NCBI RefSeq assembly: GCF_000013885.1
Contig: NC_007964.1
Location: forward strand, 1,598,001-1,662,000
Length of the DNA stretch: 64,000 nt
Source of the DNA: Nitrobacter hamburgensis X14
GTDB taxonomy: Bacteria > Pseudomonadota > Alphaproteobacteria > Rhizobiales > Xanthobacteraceae
Direction of reading: 5' to 3'
The translations under genes and the position numbers were made by a program. Of the stretch, positions 26,754-34,448 are shown in pieces. How positions within the stretch are numbered: the first letter of the stretch is position 1; every line of letters starts with the position of its first letter. The notes beneath the pieces were generated by a model. The model ran no database searches, was not told where the DNA came from, and saw nothing but the letters and a program-made list of their open reading frames with translations.

Positions 26754-28325
26754 ATGACCGACAGGCCCACTGATCTCTCGCCGCCTTCTCCGCCCAAGCC
26801 CGCCCGCCGTTCCGGGCTCACCGCGCGCAAGTTCGCGCTGATGGCGTCGGTCGCCGCCGGCCTCGGCCTGGCCGCATACGGGTTCAGTCCCCCGACGGAC
26901 AAAGCCGATCTCTTCACCACCCCGGCCCATGCGCAGGTTAATAACGACGTCAGCAAGGTCGCGCAGCCGATCGGCTTTGCCGATATCGTCGAGCGTGTGA
27001 AGCCGTCGGTGATTTCGGTCAAGGTCCGTATGAAGGACAAGGTGGTCGCCGGCGACGACGATTCGCCGTTCCAGCCGGGTTCGCCGATGGAACGCTTCTT
27101 CCGTCGCTTTGGCGGACCGGATGGTCTGCCGCCGGGAATGCATGGCCGGCGTGGCCATGGCATCGTGACGGGACAGGGCTCCGGCTTCTTCATTTCGGCC
27201 GATGGCTACGCCGTAACCAACAACCACGTCGTCGACGACGCCGACAAGGTCGAAGTCACGACCGATGGCGGCAAGACCTACACCGCCAAGGTGATCGGAA
27301 CCGATCCGCGCACCGACATTGCCCTGATCAAGGTCGAGGGCGGCTCGAATTTCCCGTTTGCGAAGCTATCGGACGACAAGGCGCGGATCGGCGACTGGGT
27401 GCTCGCGGTCGGCAACCCGTTCGGCCTCGGCGGCACCGTGACCTCCGGCATCGTGTCGGCCATCGGCCGCGACATCGGCAACGGTCCCTATGACGATTTC
27501 ATCCAGATCGACGCGCCCGTCAACAAGGGTAACTCCGGCGGTCCGGCCTTCAACATGAAGGGCGACGTGATCGGCGTGAACACCGCGATCTATTCGCCGT
27601 CCGGCGGCAGCGTCGGCATCGCATTTTCGATTCCCGCCAACACCGTGAAGAACGTCGTCGCGCAACTCAAGGACAAGGGGTCGGTGAGCCGCGGATGGAT
27701 CGGCGTCCAGATCCAGCCGGTCACCGCTGACATCGCCGATAGCCTCGGCCTCAAGAAAACCGAAGGCGCGCTGGTGGCCGAGCCGCAGGCCGACAGCCCG
27801 GCGGCCAAGGCCGGCATCCAGTCCGGCGACGTGATCACGCAAGTCAACGGTGCTACCGTCAAGGATGCGCGCGAACTGGCGCGGACCATCGGTGGCCTTG
27901 CGCCGGGGACCTCGATCAAGCTGAACGTCCTGCACAAGGGGACGGACAAGGTCATCAACCTGACGCTCGGCATCCTGCCGAACACCGCGGAAGCAAAGGC
28001 CGATCTATACGGCGATGATCACGGGCCGTCGCATGGCGACGACGTTCCCAGGCTTGGCATGACGGTTGCTCCGGCGGGGTCGGTTGCCGGCGCCGGCACG
28101 GAGGGCGTGGTCGTCGTCGATGTCGATCCGAAGAGCGCGGCCGCGGATCGCGGCTTCAAGGAAGGCGACGTGATCCTCGAGGTCGGAGGAAAGGACGTCT
28201 CCAATTCGGCCGACGTGCGCGAGGCGATCAAAGCGGCGCGCGCGGACCACAAGAACAGTATTTTGATGCGGGTTCGCACCGGCGGCACGGCGCGTTTCGT
28301 CGCGGTTCCGATCGCGAAGGGCTAG
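26754..28325 (+). CDS. degP: Periplasmic serine protease DegP/MucD (Do family)
   Basis: A 523-aa Do-like protease/chaperone. An N-terminal membrane-export segment (about residues 22-43) follows a proline-rich cytoplasmic start. The trypsin-fold triad is H158 (NNHVVD), D188 (TDIALI) and S261 (GNSGGP). Two PDZ domains follow (GWIGVQIQPVT from about 310; PRLGMTVAPAG from about 430). GGAG precedes ATG 26754. Position between cycL and a two-component pair is as in Sinorhizobium and relatives. Confidence 0.95.
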   Translation: MTDRPTDLSPPSPPKPARRSGLTARKFALMASVAAGLGLAAYGFSPPTDKADLFTTPAHAQVNNDVSKVAQPIGFADIVERVKPSVISVKVRMKDKVVAGDDDSPFQPGSPMERFFRRFGGPDGLPPGMHGRRGHGIVTGQGSGFFISADGYAVTNNHVVDDADKVEVTTDGGKTYTAKVIGTDPRTDIALIKVEGGSNFPFAKLSDDKARIGDWVLAVGNPFGLGGTVTSGIVSAIGRDIGNGPYDDFIQIDAPVNKGNSGGPAFNMKGDVIGVNTAIYSPSGGSVGIAFSIPANTVKNVVAQLKDKGSVSRGWIGVQIQPVTADIADSLGLKKTEGALVAEPQADSPAAKAGIQSGDVITQVNGATVKDARELARTIGGLAPGTSIKLNVLHKGTDKVINLTLGILPNTAEAKADLYGDDHGPSHGDDVPRLGMTVAPAGSVAGAGTEGVVVVDVDPKSAAADRGFKEGDVILEVGGKDVSNSADVREAIKAARADHKNSILMRVRTGGTARFVAVPIAKG

Positions 28326-28410
28326 AGCATGATCCCGACCCGAAGGGCCGCGCCAGCGCAACTCGATCAAAAACAGGTGCGAGTCTTGCACGAGATGGGA
28401 AGCGTCGCCG

Positions 28411-28554
28411 GCATCAGTCGCCCCCGCTGACGGCACTTTCCGGGGGACGGGCCAAAAGCCCGCCCCCTTGAGTTGCCTTCCGATGGAAACAGCCCCCCTT
28501 CGTCGGAAGGATTAGGGCGGTGGAGTCGCCCCAAGCTCCACCGCCCGCTTTTTT
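28411..28554 (+). ncRNA. Candidate structured RNA with three hairpins, ending in an intrinsic terminator
   Basis: Hairpin 1 (28442-28467) pairs GGGGG-A-CGGGC with GCCCGCCCCC, one bulge, loop CAAAA. Hairpin 2 (28476-28510) has an 8-bp perfect stem (CCTTCCGA) and a 19-base loop holding six C. Hairpin 3 is the terminator at 28515-28554. The 5' arm of hairpin 1 can pair instead with CCCCCG at 28421-28426, so two folds exclude each other. There is no ORF. It could be a small RNA, a degP 3'-end RNA or a leader. No known family was recognised. Confidence 0.45.
28515..28554 (+). terminator. Strong Rho-independent terminator
   Basis: A perfect 11-bp stem (GGGCGGTGGAG at 28515-28525 with its complement at 28536-28546) with a 10-base loop is followed by GCTTTTTT. 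It ends transcription from degP or from the candidate RNA before the response regulator gene. Confidence 0.88.
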
Positions 28555-28563
28555 GCCGATTGC

Positions 28564-28575
28564 GGGGGGGGGGGG
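28564..28575 (+). repeat. Homopolymer tract of 12 G upstream of the response regulator
   Basis: Twelve consecutive G lie between the terminator and the regulator gene, 80-90 bases before its start. Such tracts slip during replication and could change promoter spacing. A sequencing miscount is also possible. Confidence 0.7.
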
Positions 28576-28656
28576 CTGTCTCGCAGCCTTGCGCGCGGGC
28601 GATGAGCGCGCCATGGTGATGGAAAGATAAATACCTTGGGCAATTCCAGCGACCAG

Positions 28657-29349
28657 ATGCGCCTGCTGATCATCGAAGACGATCGCGAGTCCGCGGACTA
28701 TCTCGTGAAGGCGTTTCGCGAGGTCGGTCATGTCGCGGAGCTCGCCAGCGACGGCGAGGAGGGACTCTCGCTTGCCGACGGGGGGGACTACGACGTGCTG
28801 GTGATCGACCGGATGCTGCCGAAACGCGACGGGCTCTCCGTCATCGGCTCCCTGCGCGACAAGGGCAATCGGACGCCGGTGCTCATCCTCTCCGCGCTCG
28901 GCCAGGTTGACGATCGCATCAAGGGCTTGCGTGCAGGCGGCGACGACTATCTGCCGAAACCCTATGCATTCGCCGAATTGCTGGCGCGGGTGGAAGTGCT
29001 GTCGCGCCGCCGCGGTGGTCCGGCCGAGGAGACCGTCTATCGCGTCGGCGATCTCGAACTCGACCGGCTGTCGCATCGCGTCGTGCGGGGCGAGGAGGAA
29101 CTGACGCTGCAGCCGCGCGAGTTTCGCTTGCTGGAATACCTCATGAAACATGCGGGGCAGGTCGTGACCCGGACCATGCTGCTCGAGAACGTCTGGGATT
29201 ACCACTTCGACCCGCAGACCAACGTCATCGATGTGCATATTTCGCGGCTGCGCTCCAAGATCGACAAGGGCTTCGAGCGCCCCCTGCTGCACACGATCAG
29301 GGGCGCCGGATACATGATCCGTGACGGCATGCACCCATCAAGAACTTGA
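28657..29349 (+). CDS. OmpR-family response regulator, partner of the kinase at 34455
   Basis: A 230-aa regulator: receiver with IIEDDRE, phospho-acceptor D51 (LVIDRMLP), LSALG and PKPYAF; winged helix with LQPREFRLLEYLM and IDVHISRLRSKID. ATG 28657 gives the family's usual N-terminus; TTG 28636 is an alternative with GGAAAG upstream. The C-terminus after GYMIRDG (HPSRT-type tail) comes from inserted DNA: the ancestral end is rebuilt as DGVR by joining 29328 to 34463. Relatives encode the kinase directly downstream; here it is 5.1 kb away. Confidence 0.9.
   Translation: MRLLIIEDDRESADYLVKAFREVGHVAELASDGEEGLSLADGGDYDVLVIDRMLPKRDGLSVIGSLRDKGNRTPVLILSALGQVDDRIKGLRAGGDDYLPKPYAFAELLARVEVLSRRRGGPAEETVYRVGDLELDRLSHRVVRGEEELTLQPREFRLLEYLMKHAGQVVTRTMLLENVWDYHFDPQTNVIDVHISRLRSKIDKGFERPLLHTIRGAGYMIRDGMHPSRT
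29315..29328 (+). repeat. Left copy of the 14-bp direct repeat bounding the island
   Basis: TGATCCGTGACGGC lies within the last codons of the response regulator gene. The identical sequence at 34449-34462 covers the start of the kinase gene. The bases on either side differ, so identity is exactly 14 bp. It is probably a duplicated target or the core of an attachment site. Confidence 0.8.
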
Positions 29350-29597
29350 AATTCTCAAACTTCCCAGAGCGGTTACATCTACGCCGCGACGTGCCCGTGA
29401 TATGACAAAGCTGGCGGCATCGACTGTGAAAGCGATTCAGGAACTGAGGGCCAACAACGGCAGCCGCTTTCAGCGGAGTCCTAAGAGAGAGCCCGACAGG
29501 GCGCACCTCTGATGAAGGCTACGCCCGTCACGCCGGGTTACGTAGGGCTCAAATTGGCGGTTCTGGATTTTCAAATCCGACGGCCGCGAGGATTTCC
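29350..29597. other. Left edge of the island; a 63-codon open frame continues from the old kinase start
   Basis: Because the left repeat copies the kinase start codon (GTGACGGC), a frame from GTG 29321 to TGA 29512 is still open and would be coupled to the regulator. It encodes 63 mostly basic residues with no recognised family; its second half (from ATG 29402, AASTVKAIQELRANNG) looks faintly protein-like. No recombinase or other gene was seen here. Confidence 0.35.
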
Positions 29598-30047
29598 CTA
29601 TTGCGGCAGCGGCACCGGGCTCTTCGAGAGCGTATTGAGATAGGCAATCACGGCAGCGCGCTTGCTCTCGCTCTTCAGGCCGGCGAAGGTCATGTGCGTA
29701 CCCTTAACGTCGGCGCGCGGATCGGTCAGCCATTTGTCGAGCTCGGCGAAGGTCCATTTGCCGCCCTTGGCCTTCAAGGCGGCGCTGTAGTTAAAGCCCG
29801 GCATCGAAGCGATCGGCCGATTGACGACGCCGTAGAGATCGGGGCCGACCTTGGGACCTTTGCCTTCCACAACGTTGTGGCAAATCTCGCACTGCTTGGC
29901 GATCCGCGCACCGCGTTCGACCGAGGCGCTCGCAAGCGCCTTATTGAACGACTGCGCGTCAGCAGCGGTGGGTGCAGTGTTTTGGGCCATCGCCATGGGC
30001 GACGCGAGGGTGGTGCAGGCCAGAAGTACTGCCGGGATCAATCGCAT
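29598..30047 (-). CDS. Periplasmic class I cytochrome c
   Basis: A 149-aa soluble electron carrier. The signal peptide ends at about residue 21 (AMA). The haem motif is CEICH (C53, C56, H57); GPKVGPDLYGVV is the typical loop after it; the axial Met is M119 in THMTFAGL. It resembles the mitochondrial-type cytochrome c and c2 carriers of alphaproteobacteria. AAGGAG lies before the ATG. It is divergent from the NarK-like gene; in nitrite oxidisers a cytochrome of this kind takes electrons from nitrite oxidoreductase, but that role here is inference. Confidence 0.9.
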   Translation of the reverse strand: MRLIPAVLLACTTLASPMAMAQNTAPTAADAQSFNKALASASVERGARIAKQCEICHNVVEGKGPKVGPDLYGVVNRPIASMPGFNYSAALKAKGGKWTFAELDKWLTDPRADVKGTHMTFAGLKSESKRAAVIAYLNTLSKSPVPLPQ

Positions 30048-30613
30048 TGAAATCTCCTTGGTTGATGGTCACCATCAACCAGAGTGCAGTGCAATAGTTC
30101 CTGCCAAAACCGCGGTTCGTGCATTGAGCCCGCATAGGAGAACACAATGGCGCGAGCAGCTTGGAAAAGACCCTGATGATGTCCCTAAGATGTGTTCCTT
30201 CTCGCCGCCATTCTCACGACTGGCGTGGCGCCAGGCAGACACGGGACACACTCGCCGAGGCTTCGTTACGCTCTGCACCCCATCCGCTAATCATCCAGGT
30301 CTATCTTCGGCGCCACATGCGAAACCCTGCTGTTCAGAAGTCCAAACCGGATAAGGCCATGACCGATACCGAATGGGCGTCGTGATCGGGCGGCAATGAG
30401 CGTGAAGATCAGGCTTTCGGAAATTGATGGACGCGAAGACCGCCAGGAGGTACTATGTAAACTGGTTGACATTGATGACTGCTGAGAGCCGCTTACGAAG
30501 TGTCGCCGGGAGCATTGCTTGCCCGTCACGACGCGCAGGCGGAAGCAGAGCGTAATGTATTGGTGCAAGCGCAATCTCTTTCACGCAATCTCTTTGAGTT
30601 GGGAGCAGTCGTC
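30048..30613. other. Divergent promoter region between cytochrome c and NarK-like genes
   Basis: Beyond the palindrome at 30059-30081 it contains a weak 29-codon frame (30396-30485) and an in-frame open extension of the transporter from GTG 30500 whose residues (ALLARHDAQAEAERNVLVQ) do not resemble a NarK N-terminus and may be the remnant of a lost upstream gene. No FNR-type site was found by eye. Confidence 0.4.
30059..30081. promoter_or_regulatory. Perfect 23-bp palindrome overlapping the cytochrome c ribosome site
   Basis: Arms TGGTTGATGGT and ACCATCAACCA meet at a single central C. It begins 12 bases before the cytochrome c start codon and touches its ribosome-binding site. It could be an operator for a dimeric repressor or an mRNA hairpin that hides the ribosome site. 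Confidence 0.6.
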
Positions 30614-31864
30614 GTGGAAAATCCGGTTATCGGAGCTCGTGAGGCCGAGCCACAGGGCAACACGAGGGTTTTGTTTATATCGACCGTGGCGTTTTCGCTC
30701 GGTTTCGCGATTTGGGGCATGTTTTCAGCGCTCGCCCCCTTTCTGATCGAATGGTACAATTTCACGAGCACCCAGGTGCTCGTTCTGGCTGCGATGGAGC
30801 CGCTTTTCGCGGCCGCCATCAGCATCCCGCTCGGCATCTGGACGGACAAATTCGGCGGCCGGACGGTTTTCACGCTTTTGCTTCTTTGCCTCTCGGTTGC
30901 CCTGCTTTTCGGGACCTTCGCCGAGGGCTATTACTCATTTCTGGTTCTGGGAATGATGCTCGGACTCGGAGGTGCGACCTTCGTGGTCGGCAACGCTCAT
31001 GTATCGTCCTGGTATCCCAAATCGAAGCAGGGGACAGCTCTTGGCCTCTTTGCTTTAGGCAATATCGGAATCACCGTCGGTATGATGGCGGTTACTTTCC
31101 TGATTACCCGCGTGCTGGACCTGAGTGACCCGGACGGCTGGCGCCTGATATTTCCCATCTTCGCCATCCCCACGCTCTTGATGGCGGTGGTCTACATGTT
31201 TTTTACATCCGACGCGCCGAACACGAATCTCAAAAACACGTCGACGAAAGAGATCTTTGCCGTATACCGGTCGGGCGTCATCGTATGGCTGGTGCCTGCA
31301 CTTTACTGGGTGGCTTTCGGCACGCTGGTTTTCTTTGCGTCGACGATGCCGACTTATCTGGTCGACCATTGGCATGTGGAGCCCACCAGCGCGTCCGCGT
31401 TTTACACCCCGCTGCTGGTCGTCTGCGTCGCGATCACCCGGCCGCTGGGCGGCTGGCTCGCTGATCGGTATGATGTTCTGGGCATTCTGAGCTGGTTGTT
31501 CGGGTTGATGTCCGCGCTGGCAGTGCTCCTGGCCTTGCAGATTTCACTGAGCCTCGAACTGGTCGCCATTTATGGGCTTGCGTTGCTGTCCGGCGCCGCG
31601 GCGGCGGCGGTCATCAAGCTGATCCCGATGTACTTCGTGCACGTCGGCGCGGTCAGCGGACTGGCCAAGGCCGCCGGCGCGGCCTGCGGCTTCACGATGA
31701 CATCCGTGCTGGCCGCCGGCAATTTTTTACTCGGTGGCTACACCTTGGGCTTTGTCGTCTGGGCGCTCATGAACATCGCTGCGTTCTACGTCTCGTTTTC
31801 GCGAGTCGGCTTCAGGAATGCGAAACTGGTCCATGGAGCGATTGCGGCTGCTCCCGCACATTGA
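30614..31864 (+). CDS. NarK-type nitrate/nitrite transporter (MFS)
   Basis: A 416-aa carrier with 12 transmembrane helices. Family motifs: GFAIWGMFSALAPFLI, then GIWTDKFGGRTVFTLLLL (MFS loop 2-3 motif), the nitrate signature region GGATFVVGNAHVSSWYPK followed by QGTALGLFALGNIG, and a second signature in LAKAAGAACGFTMTS. GTG 30614 has GGGAG eight bases upstream and gives a normal N-terminus. Specificity for nitrite in, nitrate out or exchange cannot be told from sequence. It lies in the island, divergent from cytochrome c. Confidence 0.85.
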   Translation: MENPVIGAREAEPQGNTRVLFISTVAFSLGFAIWGMFSALAPFLIEWYNFTSTQVLVLAAMEPLFAAAISIPLGIWTDKFGGRTVFTLLLLCLSVALLFGTFAEGYYSFLVLGMMLGLGGATFVVGNAHVSSWYPKSKQGTALGLFALGNIGITVGMMAVTFLITRVLDLSDPDGWRLIFPIFAIPTLLMAVVYMFFTSDAPNTNLKNTSTKEIFAVYRSGVIVWLVPALYWVAFGTLVFFASTMPTYLVDHWHVEPTSASAFYTPLLVVCVAITRPLGGWLADRYDVLGILSWLFGLMSALAVLLALQISLSLELVAIYGLALLSGAAAAAVIKLIPMYFVHVGAVSGLAKAAGAACGFTMTSVLAAGNFLLGGYTLGFVVWALMNIAAFYVSFSRVGFRNAKLVHGAIAAAPAH

Positions 31865-32252
31865 AGCCGTCATTGGACGGCTCTGATCTGATCGGCCTAT
31901 TCAAACGTCGCTATCATCCCGACGCGACCTGGAGCCTTTCCGCTTCTGATGGAATCAGAAGCGGGGCTCTGTGATGTTGATCTGACGCGTTTTCTTCACG
32001 CGAACCGGTACCCACTTCGCTCGAAAACGCTCTAATTCGGACACCCGTTCCGGAAAATTGGGACAGCCCCGCTCGATTAAGCGTTTGAAATTTAGATTTG
32101 GCTAACCCTGGACTCGACGAGTTCAGGGGAAACGACGCGTGCCAGCTTGATGAGGGTCGAATTTTAACGCTAGCCCTAATCGCAACAGAAAACAGAAAGT
32201 CGCATTGGATCATGCATTGCGATCTTCCACGAAACTGGAGGAGGTACCTGTT
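31865..32252. other. Intergenic region holding the second type C repeat
   Basis: 31930-32033 repeats the motif order of 20403-20500: a hairpin around CGCTTCTGATGGAATCAGAA, then GACGCGTTTTCTTCACGCGA and CCACTTCGCTCGAAA. Its outer hairpin arms have decayed. The remainder (32034-32236) is probably the promoter and leader of the gene at 32253; no other feature was seen. Confidence 0.65.
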
Positions 32253-32636
32253 TTGGGCGCTTACAAAATCAGCATCGACTCGATTACATGCCTATCGCAG
32301 AAAGACGCAAAAGGCGTCGCTGAAGTCTGGCTTCTCGCGCAATCCGACGGCGGCCCGCCGGTCCGATACCCGCACGCCCCCTTGTCTGCACAGAACATGG
32401 ACGAGGGCGACACATGGTCGATCGACGGCGATCTTGTTCTTGAATTCGACGGTTGCTGCAACCTGACCATCTATGAGCAGGATTTCAATATCGATATCAA
32501 TGCGACCGACTTCCTCGGCTGTGCCAGCTTCACCTCTGGCGCAAACGATGCGAATGACAAGATCGCGACGAATGGAAGTGATAGCGGCGACAGCGACTAC
32601 AGCAAGTTCGCCATCAGTTTTTCCTGGGTAAACTGA
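32253..32636 (+). CDS. Unrecognised 127-aa beta-sandwich-like protein, shares a domain with the next gene
   Basis: Translation is placed at TTG 32253 because GGAGGAGG lies eight bases upstream, the best ribosome site in the island. The protein is rich in beta-type sequence and Asp: YKISIDSITCLSQKDAKG, AEVWLLAQSDGG, MDEGDTWSIDGDLVLEF, LTIYEQDFNIDIN. It has no signal peptide and few basic residues. The SITC, RYP, DEG.TW and LT-aromatic landmarks recur in the same order in the C-terminal part of the downstream protein, so the two share a domain. The Asp-rich loops would suit a C2-like calcium site; this is a guess. Confidence 0.7.
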   Translation: MGAYKISIDSITCLSQKDAKGVAEVWLLAQSDGGPPVRYPHAPLSAQNMDEGDTWSIDGDLVLEFDGCCNLTIYEQDFNIDINATDFLGCASFTSGANDANDKIATNGSDSGDSDYSKFAISFSWVN

Positions 32637-32663
32637 ACCTGCCTTCGTCGGAGAATTGCAATC

Positions 32664-33650
32664 ATGACACTGACCTTGAAAGATCTCATCCGGCGTCGGT
32701 TGGACGAGTCCGACTTTCCCGAAGCCTTGCCGCCCGCGGAGGAATTCGCGAAGCTTCAAAAAGTGGAGGTCCAGTCCAAATTTCCGCAACTGAACGACGC
32801 CGTTCTGGCCGCGCTGGAAACAGCGACACGCGCCCTGCGAGACAGTGACGTCGGCAAGAAACTTGCCGAGCGAGCGCTGGACATGAAGCCGCAAGAGGTG
32901 CTGGACCTTGCCGGTGAAGTGGCCAGGATGCCCGAGATGCAGCGGGTAGCCACTTTGGCCAGGCAATCTGATGTCTTTGCGTCCGACACGCTGGGCGACG
33001 GCACCATCATCAAAGAGATCATCGCCAAATACGCGCCGCAGAGCCTGATAGTGAATTTTTCCGGCATGGCCGACGTCGGTTTTGGGGGGACCGTCTATAT
33101 CGGATTCGCCTTCGATCTGGACGAATTCGACAGGGTCGCCATCTTCATCGGCGGGTCGGTCGGGGTGGGCGTCGATGCCATCTTCGCAATCGGTCAAGGC
33201 GTTGGTCTAAGCGCGAACGCCTATTCCGACATGACCGGCGCCTGCTTGGGCGCGGATATCGGGGCGGCCTTTCTCGGTGGCGCCCTGCTTGACGGATCGC
33301 TCGGACTTAGCGTTCCGTTTGTTCCCATACGGACCCACCTGAAGCTCAGTCAGTGGACCGGCCTCGTGTATGTTATCGAAGGCATCGGTGCCGGTTTCGA
33401 GGTCTATGGCAGGTTCACGTTACAAATTATCAACAGGTCATTGCCCGATATCGTGCAGCCATCGGCTGCGCATAGCACGACGGTATCTTCGATCACCTGC
33501 TACAACACCCAGGACTCGACCGGAAACGACGAACTCTATTTTGAAGTCACCATCGACGATAAGCCCGGAAAGATCTACCGCTATCCTTTGTGGGATTACT
33601 TCTCGATCGATGAGGGGGGGGGGGACCTGGAATATCGGTTTTACAATTAA
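32664..33650 (+). pseudogene. Unrecognised protein, frame broken at an 11-G tract (328 aa as read; 394 aa if restored)
   Basis: Residues 1-125 are helical and charged (KLAERALDMKPQEVLDLAGEV). Residues 130-255 are glycine-rich alternating strands (VGFGGTVYIGFAFDLDEF; IGGSVGVGVDAIFAIGQG; YVIEGIGAGFEVYGRFTLQI) that suggest a beta-barrel or membrane-inserting sheet. From 273 a copy of the domain in the upstream protein begins. At 33614-33624 the frame leaves that domain and stops. With ten G the frame would continue to 33849 and finish the domain. No signal peptide or known family was found. It could be phase-variable instead of dead. Confidence 0.65.
33614..33624 (+). repeat. Homopolymer tract of 11 G inside a coding region
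   Basis: Eleven G follow the codons for SIDE. Read with ten G the protein continues GGGTWNIGFTINF, which aligns with the DEG.TW landmark of the neighbouring paralogous domain; read with eleven it ends 9 residues later. This is a typical slippage site. Confidence 0.85.
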
Positions 33651-33849
33651 CTTCGATTCGAGTTTCAAACTGACGCTCTTTAACAGCGAAACAGCGGGTG
33701 CGAACACGATTCACACCTTCAATGTTACGTCCAGCAACATCCCATCCAAGGGAGGCTCTACCACGCTTGTCCACGACAATGGCTCGGGCGGAGTCTTTCA
33801 CAACCGCGTTCACTACGACGTCGCTCTATATACCCCACCTTCGGTATAG
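33625..33849 (+). other. Out-of-frame 3' part of the preceding gene
   Basis: The +1 frame encodes the missing 75 residues of the shared domain (TWNIGFTINFDSSFKLTLFN, then an Asn/Gly/Thr-rich stretch and RVHYDVALYTPP) and stops at 33847-33849. It has coding character but no start of its own, so it is the tail of the gene at 32664. Confidence 0.7.
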
Positions 33850-33920
33850 CCGGATGGATTGAAGCGTCCGGGGCCATTGGGACGTCGCCGTCTTGCGGAG
33901 GGAGAGGGGCATCGCCCGCC

Positions 33921-34157
33921 CTATGGCATTTTGGTGTCTGCTTTGGTGGTCCCGTTAAGATAGTCCGCCATGGCTACCAGGTCGAACCGACCGTCGAGCG
34001 CGACAATTCCGTCCTTCCCCAAGGTGCTACCGTATGCGTCCAGGTCTGCGGCCGCCTCCCGCAGCGCATCGTATAAGTCTTGCGGCGTTATCGGTTCCAT
34101 TGCAGCCATTCCCTTCGCAGCCGTCGAAAGAAATAACATAATCACGATGGCCGACAT
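33921..34157 (-). CDS. Small exported protein of unknown function
   Basis: A 78-aa protein with a likely signal peptide (IVIMLFLSTAAKGMAA; cut near residue 19). The mature part is acidic and helical: TPQDLYDALREAAADLDAYG, then GIVALDGRFDLVAMADYL. No ribosome site is obvious, and an overlapping minus-strand frame exists, so support is modest. It is convergent with the two-gene unit and close to the right end of the island. Confidence 0.5.
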   Translation of the reverse strand: MSAIVIMLFLSTAAKGMAAMEPITPQDLYDALREAAADLDAYGSTLGKDGIVALDGRFDLVAMADYLNGTTKADTKMP

Positions 34158-34448
34158 TGCGCGGCTGGAGGATGGATTTGTGAGAGCGGCGTATGCCCGC
34201 GCCGAGGTGAACGTGAACCTCCGGTAGCTGGCGCCTTCGCGGGGCCGGGCTTTTTGCCGTTTCCGGGCCTATTCGGTCACTCCGTTCCATCCGGCCAAGC
34301 CGATCTCGCAGGTATCGCGTCGGCTAAAGACTCATTACTTGGCGTTCATTACAAACCCCTCATGAAACTGGCCTATTGGCCGCTCATTGTGTCTGTTAGA
34401 CTTCCGAATAACCAACGGATGGCAGTGTTTTCAATGGTCTTGGAGTGG
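34158..34448. other. Right edge of the island, no gene seen
   Basis: About 290 bases with no supported gene. GGAG at 34442-34445, just inside the right repeat, is placed to serve as ribosome site for the kinase GTG. Any promoter for the kinase must lie here or further upstream within the island. Confidence 0.4.

Noticed and set aside
29510..29597. Stretch with GCCGGGTTACG and TTTTCAAATCC that recalls tRNA T-arm bases
   Set aside because: No acceptor stem, anticodon arm or D-arm can be built around it; not a tRNA and not a convincing tRNA fragment.
29598..30354. Plus-strand frames over the cytochrome c gene
   Set aside because: The minus-strand cytochrome has a signal peptide, CXXCH and axial Met; the plus frames are antisense shadows.
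34027..34290. An 87-codon minus-strand frame overlapping the small exported protein
   Set aside because: Arg-rich shadow with no signal peptide or start signal; the other frame has better protein character.
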